Part shown: positions 32,244-42,222 of the stretch, piece after piece
Numbering within the stretch: the first letter of the stretch is position 1
Layout of the letters: every line of letters begins with the position of its first letter
Assembly (NCBI GenBank): GCA_963969345.1
Contig: OZ017766.1
Coordinates: forward strand, 868,001 to 932,000
DNA: 64,000 nt
Direction: 5' to 3'
Origin: Turbatrix aceti
Lineage: Eukaryota; Nematoda; Chromadorea; Rhabditida; Panagrolaimidae
Translations under genes and position numbers: made by a program
Notes under the pieces: model-generated
What the model was told of the DNA's origin: nothing
The model's input: only the letters and a program-made list of their open reading frames with translations
Databases searched by the model: none

Positions 32244-32316
32244 AGCCTCGTGTGGGGGTCGAACCCACGACCCTTGCTTTAGGAGAGCAAAGCGCTATCC
32301 ACTGCGCCAACGAGGC
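32244..32316 (-). tRNA. tRNA-Arg (anticodon CCU)
   Basis: A 73-nt cloverleaf reads cleanly on the minus strand. The acceptor stem is GCCTCGT/ACGAGGC, the D arm GCGC/GCGC and the anticodon arm TTGCT-CTCCTAA-AGCAA with anticodon CCT. The T arm is GTGGG-TTCGACC-CCCAC, with discriminator T. It has no intron, and all stems pair by Watson-Crick rules. It reads AGG codons. A fragment resembling its 5' end (actgcgccaacaagg) repeats about 90 bp downstream, near 32205-32221. Confidence 0.93.
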
Positions 32317-32410
32317 CCATTTCCCCCCTTTTGTGCTCTATGTAATGGACTGGAAACGGAATAAAAAAGTATTATTTTTACTGCTTGAATCTACATAATT
32401 CAAAATACTA

Positions 32411-32693
32411 CCCGCACTCGCATGAGAATCATAACGGAATCATAACGGAATTATAAGGCTTTGCACGCTAATGTGTTTTATTGTGATTCATTCGCACGCA
32501 TGTAATTCATTGTGATCCGCAGCTCTAATTTAGTCATTGTTTTTTGCTGAATTTTGAATGCGAATAAAGGGGAAAATAGCTTAGAATTTTTTGCACTTCA
32601 TTGTGATTCTTCATTTTCATTGTGCGTCTCATTTGATTCTAGCCGCCTTATAATTCCCTTATGATTCCGTTATGATTCTCATGCGAGTGCGGG
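32411..32693. mobile_element. MITE, 283 bp, with ~50-bp inverted termini and TACTA duplication
   Basis: Left CCCGCACTCGCATGAGAATC and right GATTCTCATGCGAGTGCGGG are perfect inverses. The match continues through the ataacggaa/ttccgttat segments. The flanks are TACTA at 32406-32410 and 32694-32698. The superfamily is not decided by these termini. Confidence 0.8.
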
Positions 32694-33236
32694 TACTAGA
32701 TGCTTTCTTTTTTCTTGTTGATAACAACATTTTACACTTATAATTGGATTAATAACGCTGTGACCTTGAACTTGACAGCGTTCAATCCAGCGAGTCACAC
32801 TTTTCTTTTTGTTGCGGTGGATGCGTCGTCATCGGTGTGCAAGCCAGTAACCAGCCAGATAAAGCAGGACAAGATATTTAAAATACGCATCTGCACATCT
32901 GCAAAACACATCCCCCAGACTTGTTTTTGATCTGCGTCGGTGATTTGATTCACATTCACGGAATTTGGTGTCTCACTTGTTGTTTCAGTGATCCGTGGAA
33001 ATGAGAGGGCAGAGGACACAACCATAAATAAGCAAAGCTCGACAGAAATGAAAGCAATTTTTTATTTTCTGGAAAGCAAAATCTCACTTTGATCGTGTCA
33101 AACTTTAGTCCATCGTCTTTCATTGAACAAAGAACTCCCATTCAGTTGTCCTCAACTGTGGTCTGTCTGGGTTGAGAGAGTCAAGATTAATTGACTACTA
33201 CAAAGTGATCCTCTCCTACAACAAGCAATAAACATA

Positions 33237-34045
33237 ATGCTTACTGGCATTGCTTCCTCTTTTTCATACTTCCCCGCCATCATGACACCCGTTACGACAA
33301 TTATTGCATTATTTTCGCTTTATATTTCTACTTTTGGGTCTCTTGTAAGTGCAATTATTTTTTTACAGTAACAAAAATAAATTTCAGGCCTTAGGCGCAC
33401 CCCTCGTGAACAAAACGTACGAATCGCTACCGGAAGCGAAGCTCTACATGGAAAGTCTCTGCACCGATACAACTTATTTCACGAAATACAGGTTGCTGGA
33501 ACTCTTCAAGTATGCTGGAGGGCGGAATAAGTTGCGACTGACGTACATACCTTATGGAAAAGCGAGGTGTTCGAGGAATTCAACAGCAGGGGAGCCGGAT
33601 GACTATGAGTAGGTTTCGACCGTTTTTTTTGTAACCGGTTTTTTTTTCTAGATGCCAATGCCAACACCGAGAAGAAGAATGCATAATGAACGCTTTCATG
33701 AACTGCGCTATCAGCGAGCTTCGCAATCCCCAAATCAAGCCTGAAGAAATCATATGCATGCAAGGAAAACGCGATCCTTATTCGGCGGCGAAAGACTGCT
33801 TTGCCGAAAGCGTGGGCCGACAGATTACCAACTGCACGTTTAGCAGGCAAGGACGACGACTCCTGGCCAATGCTGGCGTCGAGACCGACAGGTTTCAAAG
33901 GCCATTGAAATTTGTTCCGACAATTGCCTTCGACGATGGCGAGGAGCATTATCAACTCTTTGGATGGATGTTTGATCATGTAAAAGAAGCACTTTGTTCT
34001 AAAATTTGGCCAAAAAGTCAGGCGTGCTTAGATGAAGGATTTTGA
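33237..34045 (+). CDS. GILT-like thiol reductase
   Basis: Exons 33237-33344, 33388-33608 and 33652-34045 (phases 0 and 2) give 240 residues. The N-terminus is hydrophobic and secretory (TTIIALFSLYISTFG; the second ATG at 33282 gives a tighter signal peptide). The family signature appears as LYMESLCTDTTYF, LTYIPYGKA and CQHREEECIMNAFMNC, with conserved later cysteines. GILT enzymes reduce disulphides in lysosomes or act as secreted immune factors. Here the usual CxxC active site is CTDT: the second, resolving cysteine is absent. The protein may therefore work by a monothiol mechanism or not as a reductase. Confidence 0.88.
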
Positions 34046-34487
34046 AAAACATAGTACGGGTAGGCAGATTGAATTTGTTTGTTTGTACCAAACTGATGTG
34101 AACATGTTTTTTGTCATAAAGATTTTTTTGGATGTTATTCAATTTATAGTTTTGTCGGGGTTGATTGGAATTATCTCCAAAAAATAATCAAAAACACCAA
34201 AAAATAAAATAAAACACCGCTCCTCAAAAATATACTTTTACCGTTTGCAAATTGCAACACACAAGCCATAATAACAATTTTAGCACCTGCGGACCATAGC
34301 TTACAGTTTTACATTTTAAACGAGGGGTGATCGATGATTCGGTGTATTAAAAAAAAACAAAAAACACGAATAATTTACCATTTTGACCAAAAATATTTTT
34401 TGTTTCCAGCCAGGTGCAAACAATGGGGATTTACCACGCCCGCTGATGTAGTCTGCATACACGTTTGCACAATTGTTTGTCAAAAAG
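34046..34487. other. intergenic, abf promoter region
   Basis: AT-rich, no ORF of note until the TATA box of the next gene. Confidence 0.4.
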
Positions 34488-34489
34488 GC

Positions 34490-34496
34490 TATAAAA
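34490..34496 (+). promoter_or_regulatory. TATA box of the abf gene
   Basis: TATAAAA about 46 bp before the ATG at 34542. Confidence 0.6.
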
Positions 34497-34541
34497 AGTG
34501 CATTACAATCAAAAAAATTACTTCAGATTTTTGTTTAAAAA

Positions 34542-34852
34542 ATGACTGTTTTTACAAAATCGACGGTGTTTTTTGTATTTTTCGTGACGCTGTGTCTGCT
34601 GAACGATCCAGCTTCGATTGACGCTCAACTCATTTTGACGTCTTGCGCAAGGATGGATGTCCCTCTGTTGAAAAAAGTTGCTGCCGCAGCTTGCATATCG
34701 TCTTGCAAATTCCAGGTAGACAATACATTAAAAGCTGTTTTTAAAAGCTGGACAATTTGCAGAACTGTGCAACTGGATCATGTCAAAAGAGATCAGGCCG
34801 ACCAGTCTGTGTTTGTTCGCGTTGCAGCAATGGCAGCGGTCGGAAGCGCTGA
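34542..34852 (+). CDS. abf: ABF-type antibacterial peptide precursor (CS-alpha-beta fold)
   Basis: Exons 34542-34715 and 34763-34852, joined in phase 0 across a 47-nt intron (CAG/GTAGAC to tttgcag), give 87 residues. A signal peptide covers about residues 1-28. The mature part has the ABF pattern CARMDVPLLKK, AACISSC, NCATGSCQKRSG and VCVCSRC, with eight cysteines placed for a defensin-like fold. C. elegans ABF peptides are secreted in pharynx and gut and kill mainly Gram-positive bacteria. It is flanked by a TATA box and an AATAAA (34928-34933). The unspliced frame reads past the true end into an unrelated peptide, which hides the C-terminal half unless the intron is removed. Confidence 0.92.
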
Positions 34853-35044
34853 GTTTTTATCGCAAACATGATCAAGAATTTGTTAATGACTTGATCAACT
34901 CTATGTATATTTATATTTAAATCGAATAATAAACCGAGCTCTAAATCCCCGATACCTTTTTTTTCTGCGTCTAAAAATTATTGTTTTGCAGTGTCAACGA
35001 GCCCCCATCATCGTGTATTTGATCGAAACCACCAGTATTATAAG

Positions 35045-35160
35045 ATTTGTAGCACCAAATTTATAGCGAGCACTGCTCATTTTAAAAATTTCTCATGCAT
35101 GCTCAGCTCGCGCTCGTGAGCAGGAGCGAGCCGTGAGCCGGAGCAATTTGGTGAGCCGCA
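35045..35160. repeat. fragment of the GAGC-rich MITE family
   Basis: Carries accaaatttatagcgagcactgctcattttaaaaatttctc, the inverse of part of 10555-10620, plus gagcaggagcgagcc. No target duplication is visible. Confidence 0.6.
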
Positions 35161-35330
35161 AACAAATCTCAAAAAAAAATTAAAAATTGGTGCAAAGGCG
35201 CGCCTTTTTACTAAAAAGCATTAAAAAATGGGCAAAGTTATTCGGAATTCGGAATAACTTATTCCTAATTAGGACCGAGGCCCGATTGACACTCTTGCAA
35301 CGATTTTTTTTATTACAAACAAACAGAAAT

Positions 35331-37964
35331 TTAATTCCACAAATCTCTATAAATTTCAAAATACCGTTGCGTCGTAAATACAGGATTATTCCAGAACTTC
35401 ATAGCTCGTAGGTGTTGGGTCGGTGATTCTTTGATTACTTTCAAAAATTTTAAACGATAACAATTACGCATTCGTTCAGAAAAATAAAATCCTGAATACA
35501 CGTAAATTATTGCAGTCAGCGACGGTAACAAATTTTTGAGGTTCTAAAAAATATGTCATCACACAACAAACAAATTGTTTAGGCATGTCGTAATTTGCAC
35601 CCCGTCTTTGGGAAAATGGTGGAAAACAAAGCATCACGACCACTAGGGTTCGAACCCCCCCCCCCCCGTATCGGGTCGGGGACGGGGGTAGTCGGGGGCA
35701 GAGGTGTCGGGGGCGGGGGAATTCTGCCCCCGACGGGGGCAGAAGTCGGCGGGGACGGGGGTAATTGCCCCCGAATCCTATGAAAAAGAAGAAAAAAAGT
35801 TGTCAATTTTATCTTAAAACGAAAACCGAGGCATATTTTGAACAAGTTTTTCGTATTTTTGTCGTTTTTGAACGTTTTTCCGCGTTTAACGCTAAATTTT
35901 GCTCATTGTCGGGGGCAGAATCTGTCGGGGGCGGGGGTTTTACTCCCCGACGGGGGTCACAAATGGTCGGGGACGGGGGTCGGGGGGCCACCCCCGGCTT
36001 CACCCCCGCGGGGGGGGGGGGGGTTTGAACCCTAACGACCACCCAACAATTTGATTGTAGGACCGTTCACCATAAGGCCTTTCACCATAAGGCTTTTCAC
36101 CATAGGAACGTTCCCCATATGGGCCTTTCGCCATATGGAATACTCCCCATAGGAACGCTCACCATATCGGGCATTTCCCCATACGGGCGGTTTCCCATAT
36201 ACGCGTTACCCCATAGGGCGATTCACCATATCACCAAGTAATTTTTGTGGGGGAAATTGAAGGTTTAGTGGCATATATCAAAATTGTAAATTTTTGAAAA
36301 AAAGTACGAATTCCGGGTTTTCGTGCGCGCCGAAGTTGACTGTGACGTTGCCAGGAGTCACAAAATGTTATCATTTTTGAGTCATAACGTGTTGCTTTAT
36401 CAAATTTTATTTTTAATTTATGCTAGTATGTTTAATTCAAAAATAAAATAATTTGAAAAAATGTATAAAATATTCAATCAAATAGAAATTACTATAAAAA
36501 ATCTGAGACACTTATTACAAAAGGTCCAGTGATATGGGGAATGCAAATGAAAAAATATGTTTTATCACTCAAAAATGATAACATTTTGTGATACCGCATT
36601 TTGTGACTCCTGGCAACGTCACAGTCAACTTCGGCGCGCACGAAAACCCGGAATTCGTACTTTTTTTTCATAAATTTACAATTTTGATGTATGCCACTAA
36701 ACCTTCAATTTCCCCCACAAAAATTACTTGGTGATATGGTGAATCGCCCTATGGGGTAACGCGTACATGGGAAACCGCCCGTATGGGGAAATGCCCGATA
36801 TGGTGAGCGTTCCTATGGGGAGTATTCCATATGGCGAAAGGCCCATATGGGGAACGTTCCTATGGTGAAAAGCCTTATGGTGAAAGGCCTTATGGTGAAC
36901 GGTCCTTATACCCAACAATTTTTGTAGGCTTACCTGAATTCCGAGAACCGTAGAAGTGTCAATTGCCGGTGGCAAATCATTTTTTAAGTACATGAAGTGA
37001 AGATACTCGCAACTCCAATCCAAAACTAACGTCAATACTTTCATGCTCCCAAAAAGAATAATTTGCACCCCGACTGTTTTTGTAATTTGTAGATTTTCAA
37101 TCCGCTGATAGCGTTGCGCCACGTGAGATTGCTCACTTGCATTTTTGATTCCATTGAACACCTTGGACGCTTTTGCATTGATGACGTACAGTATGCTGCA
37201 TACCGTAACGACGCAAAGCGATGCAATGGTTATGATAAAAATTTCGAGCAAGCGTTGGGGCCAGTCGTCATTTTTGAGAAGGTCACAAGTCAATACGGGT
37301 TCGCTGAACATCCATTGCATATGTTGGATGTCAAATATCAGAGCTATGACAAAGTAGGCGTTGATCACAAACTAAAAAAATTATATTATACATAGTATAG
37401 AGATATCGAGTTGTGCCGACAGATCCAAGCAAACAAGTCACTGTTATCATAAAATACACCTACCGGGGAAACCACGAGTGCAATCGTCATCGGAAGATGT
37501 CTAAAATTTTCGTAAATTTTGTTCATAACCGTAGCAATAACTCGTTCAATGACGATAATCGACAGTATACAGATAATTAATTGATCGATAAATGTCTGTT
37601 CGGCAATTGTGACAAAACATTTACTAACCAACGCCGAAAAGTAACAAATAATAGAATTATTTTTGCCAACCGTAAAAACTTTGTCCCGACTAAACTTCAG
37701 AAGTTGTAAAAATATTTCGATAAAGTTTGAAATTCGCAGGATTGTTTGAAGGATAAAAACACCAGTCAGAAGCGTAAACATTGCTCTGAGATTTGTGTGA
37801 AGCTTTCGATTTATGACGCAGCAATAAATGTAGATCAAAAGAGCTGCCAGAGCCATGAGTTCCATTCCGAAGCCCATAATTTTGAGTGCAACGCTGAAGT
37901 TGTGGGTGTTGACCATTTTGCCAACATGGCACAACATAATTTCTTCATTGGCTGTTAGGTTCAT
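35331..37964 (-). CDS. serpentine chemoreceptor (Sra/Srab-like), transposons in intron 2
   Basis: Exons 37464-37964, 36934-37371 and 35331-35543, all phase 0 with clean splice sites, give 383 residues. Hydrophobic segments include IMGFGMELMALAALLIYIY, LIICILSIIVIERVIATVM, LEIFIITIASLCVVTVCSILYV and, in exon 3, LPSLTAIIYVYSGFY. The N-terminal Cys plus sequons, and the TM7-to-tail region in exon 3, resemble the Sra/Srab/Srb group. A ttttttcag acceptor abuts the ATG (spliced leader or an upstream exon). Intron 2 is about 1.39 kb against tens of bases elsewhere, because it holds the MITE at 35644-36034 and the foldback at 36060-36905. Without the splice, exon 2 reads into repeat DNA. Confidence 0.8.
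35644..36034. mobile_element. hAT-type MITE (TAGGGTTCGAACC family), 391 bp, TSD ACGACCAC
   Basis: Tips TAGGGTTCGAACCCCC and GGGGGTTTGAACCCTA are flanked by exact 8-bp repeats acgaccac (35636-35643, 36035-36042). The interior is repeated GTCGGGGACGGGGG blocks around an AT-rich core. It sits in intron 2 of the chemoreceptor. The homopolymer C and G tracts at the ends could form G-quadruplexes. Confidence 0.88.
36060..36905. mobile_element. foldback element, about 846 bp, with CCATATGG-type repeats in both arms
   Basis: Left GGACCGTTCACCATAAGGCC and right GGCCTTATGGTGAACGGTCC are perfect inverses. The arms stay almost perfectly complementary for about 300 bp to gccaggagtcacaaaatg. The outer 170 bp of each arm is an array of about 17-bp motifs of the form tttcaccataAGGc / ccccatatGGgc. 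The element lies 25 bp from the preceding MITE, inside the same intron. Confidence 0.85.
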
Positions 37965-37974
37965 CTGAAAAAAA

Positions 37975-38800
37975 AATTTTTTTTAGGAAATAGCGAGTAG
38001 ACAACTCTGACGCAAAGCGGATACTTTCACGCAACACGTAAAAAATAAATGAGTTTAAGAAAAACCTGTTTTACCATTTGACTTCTACACAAGTTATAAC
38101 AACTGCCTTGTCAACATACTTGTCAATAAAGCGAATGGCTTTATCACAATTTGTGTGTAAATTAAATCTGCTAATTAATGAGATTTTTGCACAAATTAAA
38201 ACTTGAAATTGCAAATTAAAAAAATAGTAACAAACTACCGTAAAGTAAAACTTCGGACATGATGCCCAAATTCATGCAAGTCAAAGGTCAAAATTTCTAA
38301 ACTCTGTTTAAAAAAAATATAATGTAAGCACAAAAAATGTGTATTTACATATTTAGTATATGGGATAAAAACTCACCCTACCCGAGATACTGTGTAATAA
38401 AATATAACGTAGACGACTAATCTCCTATTTTCTCCACCATTTCAGACAAGACTACTAAGGTAGCCGTTCTGTACAACAGGTGTTATGACAGCTTTCACTT
38501 GTACACCTCACTGCTTCGTTTTCGAAAACATGAGTACAAAATTTTGTTCAAGTTATAACACTGTAACATTCGATTCAAAAAAATGTCATTCGGTAAGAAA
38601 ATAAGATTTTCTAAATCTGATTTATTTGAATTTAATGTTTGTTTGGTTTCTATCAAAACTACGGGTATTGTTTTTTGATTACCGTACCACCGAGAGGTGT
38701 CGACGTCTTTAAAAATCTATGGCACTTTTTACACCTGCATTTTCGTCGTCAAAAAGTTACACTCTAGATCGCTATTAATTGCCTGCAAAAACTTGCAGGT
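37975..38800. other. intergenic, nothing recognised
   Basis: AT-rich upstream region of the chemoreceptor. No supported ORF. Confidence 0.4.
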
Positions 38801-38854
38801 GAAGCGCGTTGGCATCGAATACAAAAGTATGAACGCAAATAACAGAAAATACGT

Positions 38855-38972
38855 AAATAGACAATTGCGACCAAATCGAATCGAGACATTGACGTTTACG
38901 TGGACATCATTTGTGCCTCCTAACATCTGGTATAATGATAACTAACCACTGAGTAACGATGAAATAAAATAA
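38855..38972 (+). mobile_element. 5'-truncated LINE 3' end
   Basis: Matches the 3' terminus of the LINE relic at 24597-25140 in the same sense: gacatcatttgtgcctcctaacatctgg, then taatgataactaaccactgagtaa, ending in an AAAT-type tail. Confidence 0.75.
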
Positions 38973-39006
38973 ATGTAATACATTAATAAATTGAACGTAA
39001 ATCGAC

Positions 39007-39376
39007 CAAGGTGTTGCAAATCGTGTACTTTACACGCACGCACGACACGAAGCTATTAGGCGACGTCGTGTCGTGTAGCTTTGAATTTGCCTACACGACA
39101 CCATCGTCGTGTGCTACACGACGTCGCCTCGTGCGATCGTGTAGCTGTTACACGACACGACACGGCATGCCGCTTTTCGACAGCCAAATTATGTAAAATT
39201 TTACAATTTTTTACTTCTTTTTTTATTGCATTGAAAAAAGTTCCACGTGTTATAAAACTTTCAAACCTACACGACAGGCGACGTCGTGTAGTACACGACA
39301 TCGCATCCTACACGACATCAAAATCTTACACGAGTTCAAATTAACATTTTTGCGCTACACAAAATGCAACACGATT
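39007..39376. mobile_element. degenerate MITE built of ACGACGTCGTG palindromes
   Basis: Ends caaggtgttgcaaatcgtgta and tacacaaaatgcaacacg are imperfect inverses. The flanks aaatcgac (38999-39006) and taatcgac (39377-39384) match at 7 of 8 bases, as for an old hAT insertion. The interior is full of tacacgacgtcgtgtag-like palindromes. Confidence 0.55.
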
Positions 39377-39384
39377 TAATCGAC

Positions 39385-39555
39385 TGCTTTAAGATACAAA
39401 AATAAAGTTATCATTTTACATATGCTGAGATGTATAATTTTAAAAGGAATGCAAATTGCACTCCCCCTAAACAAATTTCCAGGTTCACAGAGCGTGCTCT
39501 GTGAATCCGGAACCTTTAAGGAAGTGGCACTGGCCATAATGAAGACTTTCAACAA
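39385..39555. other. 3' flank of the ARMT1-like gene
   Basis: Contains minus-strand AATAAATAAA near 39560-39575. Nothing else seen. Confidence 0.4.
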
Positions 39556-39609
39556 GGTTCGAATTTATTTATTTACAAACATCTCGCTGTCAGTACGTAA
39601 ATCAATTTA

Positions 39610-41281
39610 CTACCTCCCCGCCGGCAAGTTAAGCTGAACCACTGCGTAGTCACCCGTAAGAAGCCATTCCAGGTTGTTCTTTCCAAACCTTTGCTCGACA
39701 AGCGTGACTGCGTCCTTCGACAAGCCGGCTACCGTTTCGGACTTCATCGTTCTCAGTGACACAAAAGAGATCTGAGCTAGGCTTTGCATTGCTGTCTGAA
39801 ATGCGTCCACTGCGACGCAGCTTAAAAAGTCATCAAACTCACGAGAAAAGGCGTTTCGTACGGCCAACAGCGGTCGCCAATGATTTTGCGTCCGTTGAGG
39901 TCGCCCTTAAAGATGACAAAATCAGCGCTCTTCAATTCTTCAAACAACTTTGGCGCTACAGATTTCATTTCCCAAAACGTGCGTCCAGTGGTCCAGAAAG
40001 GGTCAACACGGAAGACAAACTCTTTTCTTGACGCGAGCTTCCTGCCAAGCTTCTGCAGTACAAGATCGGGGCTCTTGATTAGAAGATCAATGATCACACT
40101 AAAGTCAGAAACCAGAGCGTCGCTGACGAACCATGGATCAACCTTGAAGTGGAATACCACCCGTTTTGCGAGGCACTGGGTAATCACAAATTCGGCAAGA
40201 GCAATGTCGGTGAACAGTTCGAGGGAAGCGTTGTCGAGGACGATGTGCAGGTCGCCATCCTTGCATTTGGTTAACAAGTGGTCCACGGTAGCATCCAGGT
40301 GATCCGCCAGGATGTTGGGTCGCAGAGCGGCAATGCCGTCGAAGAAACGCTCGGCAACAGCGTGAACATCGCCGCAGGTCAACGCGAGGTCACATTTGTT
40401 GCCCCAGAGTTGTATCTGCAAACAAAAACAATATTCATCAAAAATGGTGAGAAGAGCAAAAAAGCAGCTATCTTGTCCAACTTACCTGAAACAGCCGACT
40501 CAACGCAGATCGAACATCCACCGAAGCAGACTTTTCCCAATCAGATAGTTCGATCGCGATTGTTTTTAGGTGATCCGTGCTGAAAATATTGTCTGTAAGA
40601 AGAAAAAAGTAGTATCGTAAACCCAAAAAAATAACGGAATTATTGACAAACATAGTAAAACATTTTTTGTTGGTAAAATCGTAACTTTTGCCTTTTTGTG
40701 GTTTAAAAAACCAACCTCTGATTGAGTTGTTCAAGCTTGTCGTCCAAAAAGTAATCATCATTCTTGATATGAGTCTTGTTGAACTCAAAAAAATGCTTCA
40801 ATCTGGCATACATGTAGCACTCGGAAAATACCCACGGAGGATCGTGCCATGTTAACTTGTCCTTTTTAAGCTGAAAAAACAAACATCATTCCTTCAGGAA
40901 TGCAGGCAAAAAAATGCATACATACATATTTCTTGACTTCGGCAAAGTGAGCATTCCAGTTGGCGTACTTGCCATCGGGAAGGTCTTCAAATTCTTCGAT
41001 GACTGCGTTGGTTTCGACGGCGTGAAGCATGTCTTCTATTTTAACAATGATATCCTTCATTTCGACGGCTCTGGGATCACCTTTTGTAAGAACATCTCCC
41101 ATTTTTCTGGCATAGCGATCCGTAACTTTGTGTAGGATTCTGGGCCAACGGATGCAAATTGACTTGAAGGAAAATTGTCGTCTAAAAAATTTAATTTCAT
41201 CGTAGAAATCATAAAAAATGAACCAAAAACCTACTGTGGAGCATTTTCAGGAATACGTGGCAGTACGGATGGCCCTTTCAT
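39610..41281 (-). CDS. ARMT1/DUF89 family damage-control protein
   Basis: Six minus-strand exons with consistent phases: 41235-41281, 40926-41181, 40716-40870, 40486-40579, 39843-40415 and 39610-39795. Together they give 436 residues (human ARMT1 has 441). Family features in order: IRWPRILHKVTDRYARKMG; WVFSECYMYARLKHFFEF; LWGNKCDLALTCGD; IVLDNASLELFTDIALAEF with VFHFKVDPWFVSDAL; and FVIFKGDLNGRKIIGDRCW. The Asp/Asn residues of the last two blocks form the metal site. Members are described as glutamate methyltransferases acting on PCNA (human) and as metal-dependent sugar-phosphate phosphatases (yeast); which activity applies here is open. AATAAA follows the stop. Confidence 0.88.
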
Positions 41282-41507
41282 GGATTTCGGCCAGCTAGAG
41301 GTCAGGAAGCCAGACTTCGGCTGTAGAAGACAAGCTGGGGATAATAAAGAGATGTAACAGCTGCTGCGAATGGCAAATCGCAATAACATGCTTGAAATCG
41401 GTTGACTGCAGATCATGTCAATTTTAATAACAGACGGAAAAAGAATTAGGCAATGCCGTTTTGTGTTCCGCACTTTTTTGATTCCAACTCGCACTCGAGA
41501 AAAATTT

Positions 41508-41790
41508 CAGAGGTACTCTGTGAGCAGATTTATTTCCGGCGACACAGAGATTTTCAACTGTCTAATGTTTTTTGTAAAAGTTGTTGGGGCATTTTTCTGA
41601 TGCCGGATTCTGGAGATACGGCTTCTGCAATTTTCGACGTAAAATTTTCAAATTGCTTCAAAAATGCTTATTTTTTGGTTACGGGGGTTTCTTGCCATGA
41701 GAAATCGATAGCCGTATTCAGATTTCCCAGAAAACAGCTGACGTTTTTGAAATTATTGATTTTTGGTGTTTGTGGTCACTTTTTTTGGCT
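41508..41790. repeat. single arm of a foldback-family element
   Basis: Begins aggtactctgtgagcagattta and contains gccggattctggagatacggcttctgcaattttcgacg, like the foldbacks at 3850 and 7072. The opposite arm is missing. Confidence 0.55.
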
Positions 41791-41901
41791 GCAGCATCCG
41801 TATTTTTGCCGATCGGAAGGTAATGATTCTTCTATGTTAAAGCCCATTCTTTTCTCTATCCCTGGGGTTAACTCAAAAAAATACTGGAGGTTGCCAAAAT
41901 T

Positions 41902-42096
41902 GAAAATGCTGTATTTTTTCTTCTTCCTGGTTGGGGTTTGTCCAGAAATTACGTCATTGCATAATCGGGTATAGTAGTTTCAGAGCCGTGGGTCATGACG
42001 AGACAGGTGACAACTGCAGGGGGGAATACCCGATTTTGCAATGACGTAATTTCTGGACAAACCCCAACCAGGAAGAAGAAAAAATACAGCATTTTC
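41902..42096. repeat. inverted repeat, ~70-bp arms, upstream of WDR3
   Basis: Left gaaaatgctgtattttttctt, then ttggggtttgtccagaaattacg; right cgtaatttctggacaaacccc, then aatacagcattttc. The loop is about 50 bp. It ends about 125 bp before the WDR3-like start codon. Confidence 0.8.
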
Positions 42097-42222
42097 AACT
42101 TCTTTCACCACAAAGCGATAAACCTGCCGAGAGTGACAGAAAAGAGGGTTCCCACAGCGAAAAATTAGAAGTTTTGAGTTTTTTGAGTTTTTTATGTGTT
42201 TTTTTCATCTGCTGCCTAAGTA

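Noticed and set aside
32795..33025. 76-residue minus ORF that could be a small secreted or membrane protein
   Set aside because: A possible acceptor lies upstream, but the frame before the ATG has a stop, the signal peptide is too short and no family is recognised.
36724..36933. C-terminal extension of the chemoreceptor with His/Lys/Phe repeats
   Set aside because: Read-through past a strong CAG/GTAAGC donor into the foldback; exon 3 at 35331-35543 gives the proper TM7.
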